A stretch of 64,000 bases of DNA from Dryomyza anilis (taxonomy: Eukaryota > Arthropoda > Insecta > Diptera > Dryomyzidae). Numbering within the stretch: the stretch's first letter is position 1; each line of letters starts with the position of its first letter. Shown one piece after another: positions 57,936 to 64,000 of this stretch. A program made the translations under genes and the position numbers. The notes beneath the pieces were generated by a model. The model saw nothing but the letters and a program-made list of their open reading frames with translations. It searched no databases and was not told where the DNA came from. The stretch is from contig OX638133.1 in the NCBI GenBank assembly GCA_951804985.1, positions 68,702,367 to 68,766,366 on the forward strand, written 5' to 3'.

Positions 57936-58379
57936 ATCAGTTTTCTGTGTGTGCTAAAGAACATTATAAAATTTAGATACTCAGTTTTTAACACTTTTTA
58001 ACAGAAAATACGTACATTGACCCCATTTAAATACAAATTCCGAAGTTTTATTTTTGAAATAATAATTGTATAATAATTATTAATAACTCAACTTTTGAAA
58101 ATCATAAAATTGCATAGTAACAAAAACTCGTTCCGTTACCAAAAAAACAACTCAAATTAGCCTTCAAAAAGCAAAAATTCCCAAATCGACTCATAAAACA
58201 ATTTAATAAAATAAAAAATCCCAACAGCAAAAAAAAAAGTCTTTCGCACACCACAACAAAATTGAGACGCAATTATTAAGAATTCAATTAAGAAGAAAAA
58301 TTTAATTTAGATACGAAATGAAATCAATTAAAAAAAAAACGCTTTTAAATCAAATTATCGCAATTTGTTTATTTTTATA
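57936..58379. other. AT-rich stretch
   Basis: Nothing recognised. Confidence 0.4.
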
Positions 58380-58640
58380 AATCGCAGTGTCGCGAAATAA
58401 AGGCGATGACGATCGCATCGCATCGCGTCGCGTTTCGTCTCATCAACATTGTCGTGAAATGGAACGCGTTCCAAGAATTCAACGATAAGAAATGTACGAC
58501 GTACCCGAGGAATTTCGTGTTTCAACATACAGTATTTATTTCATTTATGTATTTTTATTTTCTGTATAGTTAGTTATTTGTTTTTGTTATAAAAACAACA
58601 ACAACCACAGTGAGACAGACAAAAAACAAAATTGATACTG
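58380..58640. other. GC-rich patch (58.38-58.51 kb)
   Basis: CGCATCGCATCGCGTCGCGT-type repeats lie in 58400-58440. No ORF is supported. Confidence 0.35.
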
Positions 58641-59314
58641 ACCCAAAGCATATACGAAATACTTAGTAGGTACGTCTTGAAATACGAATCAGGCAACGAA
58701 CCCACGACGAGATGGAAACCGAGCAACGAAGATGCCGTTTTCTACATGATGTGCAGCAAAGTAATGGAGAAAGAGGGAAAGGAGAAGAAGAGAGTGAAGA
58801 TATTTGCTAACATCAACGACACCCACTGTTCAAAAGTGCATATATACTTTTGCTATATTTATGAATTGACAGCTAATAAGAACACTATAGTCGACCAAGC
58901 CGAACTGTACAAAATACCAGTCGCAAATATAAAAATTCTTAATAATCTCTACGACATCATTTTCAATATTCGATTAAAATGATCTAATATTTTACATTGC
59001 GCTACAAGCTAATAGGAGATAAGACTAGTCTACAATATGAGAAAATGTTTCCTATCGATACCATATATCAATTCTATATTACATTCGAGTGCTGATTTTG
59101 ACTCCATTCTCCGTTTTATCTCATTAATTAATGTTTTTAGAAAATTGCAATCGAAATTTTAGAATAAATCTAAACTAATTTAAATATTCCAATAAATGTT
59201 AGTATTCTGATATATCTTTATGATATTTGGATCGAAACTGGAAAATTTTTGTTTTTTTAGAATTAGTTTTTAGCATTTATGGTCTATTAATAAACGATAG
59301 AATGAGTTATGGTA
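58641..59314. other. Mostly AT-rich, with a 116-codon ORF
   Basis: An ORF at 58632-58982 (plus) encodes a lysine-rich product (MEKEGKEKKRVKIF in the middle) with no recognised domain. It is alone in its frame and outside a strong island, so it is marginally better than the shadow ORFs, but I cannot support it as a gene. Confidence 0.25.
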
Positions 59315-59824
59315 CACCGAGAAAAAAAGTGCACTTTAAATTTTAAAGTTCACGCTATCAAGTTGAAGATTTGACGATTTTAAAGTGTAACACTTTAATT
59401 TAAAATTTATCACATTAAAATGTATATCATTTAATACAATTTATCTTCATGCAAGTAGAACATAGTTCATAAGCACAATTTGATGAACTGTACGAATAAA
59501 AGGAATGTCAAATGGTTAAGAATTACAACAAAGATCAATAATGAGAAAGAGAGAGGTAACGCAGGAAATGGCCATACTATCTGACGCTCATTGAGAGAAT
59601 TTTTTGTACTGTTACAAAAAATTAAAAGTGACACTTTAGAAGTAAAAGTTCAACTTTAAAAATTAAAGTGTCACATTAAAATATAACATTTATTTAAAAT
59701 TTAAAGTACACACTTTGAAATTTAAAGTTTTCAAATACGGCTCACTTTCATACATGCACACTTTTAATTATAAAGTGTTTTGCACTGGAGTATAAAGTGA
59801 TTTTCAAGTTTTATTTTCTCGGTG
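59315..59824. mobile_element. CACCGAGAAAA MITE (510 bp), TA-flanked
   Basis: The ends are CACCGAGAAAAAAAGTGCAC and ATTTTCTCGGTG, with TA on both sides (59313-59314 and 59825-59826). The interior is built from repeats of ACTTTAAAATTAAAGTG-type words that make it highly self-complementary. No ORF. Confidence 0.85.
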
Positions 59825-59826
59825 TA

Positions 59827-59957
59827 TGCATTCAAAATCGAACCCGCGAATTATATAGAATTGACGTACGGATGTTCGTAGGACAAGTAGTGTAATTATA
59901 AAAATCAATGTTGACTACTCAATGTAATATCATATGACATCAATACTTCATTTATAA
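59827..59957. other. AT-rich spacer
   Basis: Nothing recognised. Confidence 0.3.
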
Positions 59958-59959
59958 TA

Positions 59960-60215
59960 TCGTCGTTGTAGAACTAAAAGTCACCAAATACATTTTTATA
60001 AAATTTTTAAATTTCGAGTTTGTTGTTTATTATTATAAAAAGAACTTTATATATTTTTAAAATTGAAATACCAATTTATAGATGCACATTTTCTTATCGT
60101 TTTCTAGAAATATTGATATCATCGATCAAATATTGATAGATATATCAATGATTTTGTAAATGAATAATTGGCATTTTGAAAATGTAGTTGGTGACTTTTA
60201 CTTCTACAACGACGA
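59960..60215. mobile_element. TCGTCGTTGTAGAA MITE, copy 2 (256 bp)
   Basis: TA flanks both ends (59958-59959 and 60216-60217). The terminal repeats (TCGTCGTTGTAGAACTAAAA...GTCACCAAATACATTT) match the copy at 27637-27880. Confidence 0.85.
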
Positions 60216-60217
60216 TA

Positions 60218-60520
60218 TAATTCTAGCGGATTTTGAGAAAATTGAAATTCTGAATTGAAAAAAATAGATATAAAATAAAAATATAAAATAGATATTAATA
60301 TAGAAAGGTGTGACAATACTCTAATTTGCTTTCCAGATATTTTAAGGCGTTTAAATTAAATTTGAAGACGTTTAAATATAATTTAGCATAAGTGTTTCCA
60401 TTTCAAAGATTTCAGAAAATTCCGGAACTCTCGCTAACTAAAAAATTGTAGTTATTAACCTTCATTTCTCTGAAAAAGGTTGCCTATTTCAATGCAAACC
60501 TCTTTGATTTTATTATTTTT
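60218..60520. other. AT-rich spacer
   Basis: Nothing recognised. Confidence 0.35.
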
Positions 60521-60856
60521 TTAGGAGAAAATTCTTAACTGATGATTTATGAAAAAGACGTTCATAAAACATATTTATATTTATACATAAAGCATATATA
60601 TATTCATGAATTCAAGTATAATACTAAAAAATTCAATAAAAAACTGTAAATCCCTATGTATTAATTATGAACCCGATTCATAAATTTTAGAAGAAAATTG
60701 TTTACTGATGATTTATGAAAAAGACGTTCATAAAACTGATTTTTTTAAATTTTCTTATTTATGAGTTATATTCATAAATTATGTATAATACTAAAAAAAA
60801 TCTATAAAAAACTGTAAAATACTAAGCATTAATTATGAACCGGATTCATAAATTTT
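60521..60856 (+). repeat. 166-bp tandem duplication
   Basis: Two head-to-tail units (60521-60686 and 60687-about 60855) share ACTGATGATTTATGAAAAAG followed by ACGTTCATAAAAC, AAAAAACTGTAAA and ATTAATTATGAACC. Internal ATTCATAAAT/ATTTATGAAT words make it self-complementary. Confidence 0.85.
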
Positions 60857-61240
60857 ACAAACTTTATTATTAATCATAACAGACAAAATTATGATTATTT
60901 ATTCATTTCATATATTTTTCCAATGTTTTTTTTTAATGTTATTCCTTTCCTCCCTAATGTTCCTTACACACTATTATATTATCAAATGCGATATTTTTAC
61001 TTCCGCATAATTTCGATTCGTTTTACCATCTGTAATTTGGCTACGGCTACTTGGCACAATATATGACATTTTAATCATGAATTATGAATAATACATCATA
61101 AAATGTATTCCAAAACATATACCAATTACTCATGACTTATGAATATATTATACATAAATGATTTATGAGAAGATTTCTTTCCGTGATGAGTTATTTAAAA
61201 TTTAAGATTTTTGTAAACATGATCCAGGTTTTCTTGAGTG
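60857..61240. other. AT-rich stretch
   Basis: It continues with TTATGAATA/CATAAATGA words, possibly the rest of the same repeat. No gene. Confidence 0.35.
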
Positions 61241-61940
61241 TATGGCTAGCAACCACTATATACCAAAAAAAGTGCAGCAAGATAACCACAAAAGAAAAAC
61301 GTTAACTGGTCTCGGTTTCGACTTCGACGACGAATATTCGTGGCTGCAGCAGGCGGCAAACAGAAGGCCAAGGAGTCGTCTTACTGCAGCAACTCGTTGA
61401 CTGTATGCCTGTCTGTCTAACTGGCTGAATTGTTGGTTGGATACAAGAAGCAACTACTCTTTGCTGCACGCCTAGTATAGACGAATCGACGAACACCTGG
61501 AACGGGCCCATTGCGAACTACAGACAAACGGACGCACAGACAGACATACAAAAAGACGGACAGTCGCTCAAATGGTATGGAAAACAGGGACACAATTCGG
61601 GAAGAGTTTCCTGGCAGCATAGACAGCAGTCAGTTGTTGGCCTGCTCGGCAGCAATTGGAAGCTGAAATATCGGTTAAAAGTCACACGATTAGCTGCACA
61701 GCCGTCGTCGTATCCTGTACTCATTCCATTCGTGTCTGTGTGTGTTGTCGTCGTCGACGCCAGAGGTACAACAACATTCGAATTACATTCGGTTGACTTG
61801 TATTCCGAATGGTACACTACGCTCATTGTTGACTCATGATTCAAACGGAGGGATGAACGAACCAACGTTCGTACGTACGAACGAATGAATGTGGTATGTG
61901 GTAGTGCACCGTGTTGTGCGAAATGCACGCACCACGAACA
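61241..61940. other. GC-rich island 12 with multi-frame ORFs
   Basis: Minus-strand ORFs of 65, 69, 67 and 136 codons overlap. The 136-codon ORF (61518-61928) has no recognised domain. A degenerate ACAGACAAACGGACGCACAG tract lies at 61520-61565. Possible regulatory region or untranslated exon. Confidence 0.35.
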
Positions 61941-63400
61941 TTCGAAAATATCTTTTAAAATAGAAAATAAAATGCGTCGTCTATAAATAGATGGACATCT
62001 AATTGAAATAAATCCAAGATAGCAGAAACGATGTCTGATCTTATCTGGTCAAATTAGCGAAGACTGCTGTTGTACAGATCAGAACAAGATTTAAAGAATT
62101 AGAAATAAATAAAAATAAAGACTTCTTTATAATTTTTGATATACGGTTTGTGTAAATCTTGCAATTACAACTTTCAATTTTCTAATACATTTCGTTGATG
62201 ATTCGTGAAAATCAGAGTCTAATCATTCTAATTTTTAATGGCTTTCTGTGCATTTTTATTTATTAAAATGTAGATTTTTTTACTATGATTATCCAACTAT
62301 ATTATGAAGAAAAATTATGGTATTTAAGAAGAAGTTTTCTACAACGTCACATCAAGTCTTGAGCTTGATTAATACCTCCAAGTTGATCCATCCCCATAGA
62401 TTCCACGTAAAACTCGATTGAGGGCTTAGAGCGGTGTTTTGTTAATCGCAATCGTTTATCTCTTGCAAAGGACATGAATTGAACCGAAGACGAGTGTTCG
62501 TTGTTGTGTTCGATTTATTCCTACACAAGTGATCGAAGAAAGCAATAACAGAACACATGCAAAGTTCGGACCAACGCCAAGCCGTTGTTCTGCAATATAT
62601 TGGTTTACAAATACAAATTGTTATTGTTGTGTGTGCAAAATTCGGAATGACACATCATCTTTAGAGCATACATCAGAGTAACGAACGTAAAACTGGAAAA
62701 TATATGGCATATTTTAGAAAAATTTTAAAACATGCGTTTAATAGATCCTCAACGCATTAATTGATTGGCCATAAGATTCCAAACAACATATACTACAACA
62801 AGATACTATAAGTTAGTACTTTTGTACGAAGTTATTGTAGAGATCAACTAATGAATGAATGTATCCGCTGAAGTAGTTTATCAGCTTTCTTTACCTCCGG
62901 CCGTGACTTGTCTACTGTTTCGCTTAGTTTTCTTTGAATTTAACATAAAATGTTGCACATATTTTAAAGTATAATTGTTAAATTGGAATTCTCGTAATTT
63001 TTACGAATATATTTAACATTGAAATTGATTAAACTAACTAGAATCATGATCAATATTTTATGTTGAACATTGTCACGTACCGGAAGAGCCACACAATAGC
63101 ATCCCATACACAGAATTCAGAAATAGCCATTGGACTGAGTGGTGTCTGCCAAGATTTCCTCTACCGATTTAGTGTTGTTGCTTTATATAATTAGTAAAAG
63201 CCTTCTCGATCGGCTACTTGAGATCGCACTTTACGAAATATAAAAGCGTAAAGAAGCAAAGCATTTTACATGTTGTTCGTGTTCTTTTTGTAATTGTTGC
63301 TGTACCTTCTCGATCATATGTTGTAGTACATTATAGTGACGCACAGACGGCGTATAGGGTAAATGACCTAATTGTGTATGTGTGTCTGATGTATGACTCG
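61941..63400. other. Mostly AT-rich stretch, no gene
   Basis: Small GC-richer patches (62450-62680, 63090-63240) hold no recognised gene or repeat end. Confidence 0.4.
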
Positions 63401-63900
63401 ATTCCCTGTCCACTCCCTGACCTCTTCCACTAACAATCTCTCTCTATCTCTTTCTCTCTCTCTCTGAGTCAGTGATCTTATGCGGATCGCGAGCGCACGT
63501 TATGACAATCGAAGTGGTGCCAACATGAAATTTTCTTAATTTTTTGACATTTTATTCTGTAGTAGTTGCTGCTGCTATTGTAGTTGTTTTTGTTGTTCTT
63601 GTAGGTACTCCGTAGGTGGTTTATCCGTTTATTATATTTTCACAGGAACAGGTTTCTTTGCGCTCCGTCTGGCATGGCTTTGGCTATGACTATGGCTGTC
63701 TTCGCATCGGGGTCTCTTGCATTGGATTTTGTGGTTCAACACATTAAAAGGTGTCGCTTTATTTAACCATGTTTGTACCGTATCGCATCGTACCGTACCG
63801 TACTCGTACCCTACCCCGCCGGCAGACAGATTCGACATTGTGCTCTCCTTCTCCGATATTCAGAATTGTTTATTTTTGGAGATATTTGACAGCGATAACT
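63401..63900. other. GC-richer region 13 with (CT)n and GTACC repeats
   Basis: A TCTCTCTCTCTC tract lies at 63434-63466 and ACCGTACCGTACTCGTACC at 63789-63808. ORFs of 60-71 codons in several frames have no features. Possible promoter-proximal sequence. Confidence 0.3.
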
Positions 63901-64000
63901 TGTTTATGATTCATATGAGAAGTGCATGAAACCAGTATGAAAATTGACGATAGTCGGTAACGACTGATGCTGTGCCGTATACAGTATAGGAGATTTAAAT
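63901..64000. other. Window end, nothing recognised
   Basis: Short AT-rich stretch running to the window edge. Confidence 0.3.

Overview
This 64 kb window is AT-rich eukaryotic DNA, most likely from a brachyceran fly (possibly a calyptrate). The evidence is indirect. Its two intact tRNA genes match the dipteran gene layout, it carries DINE-1-like Helentron-associated repeats with a GACR/GTCY microsatellite core, and it has CAG/CAA-rich (opa-like) GC islands. I found no open reading frame that I can recognise as a real protein gene. The longest ORFs (229, 195, 163, 156, 151, 148 and 141 codons) mostly lie in GC-rich stretches where several frames are open at once. The window is best read as intergenic sequence or the inside of a very large intron.

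The certain genes are two Pol III genes: tRNA-Thr(UGU) at 28410-28481 and tRNA-Arg(CCU) at 34889-34961. Both have complete cloverleafs, A and B boxes and downstream T-runs. Each lies at the 3' edge of a GC-rich island.

Most of the other recognisable sequence is non-autonomous mobile DNA. There are seven copies of a tRNA-derived SINE, three with target-site duplications. DINE-1-like (HINE) repeats occur at about 2.9-3.9, 10.0-10.7, 13.6-14.1, 18.5-19.1 and 29.8-30.2 kb, and one is split by a full-length SINE. A 625-bp hAT-type MITE has a perfect 8-bp duplication, a 1.34-kb hAT-like element holds two other MITEs, and a 94-bp hAT-like MITE interrupts a tandem repeat. An 817-bp piggyBac-like element sits between TTAA duplications. 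Several TA-flanked MITE families share short CAC(N)AGAAAAA termini but have unrelated interiors. There are also long fold-back elements and local tandem duplications.

Between these lie about a dozen GC-rich islands (4.1-5.1, 7.3-8.1, 11.9-12.6, 15.4-16.6, 21.6-22.6, 28.0-28.4, 34.6-35.2, 47.9-48.5, 53.2-53.5, 55.5-55.6, 58.4-58.6, 61.2-61.9, 63.4-63.9 kb). They could be promoters, enhancers, untranslated exons or non-coding transcripts. The most notable non-transposon signals are a cluster of four TAGteam (CAGGTAG-type) sites in 80 bp at 57.54-57.62 kb, a neighbouring set of GTTG/CAAC palindromes, and a near-perfect 53-bp-arm hairpin at 26.55-26.67 kb. All element names are by recognition of ends, duplications and shared sequence. 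No database search was run.
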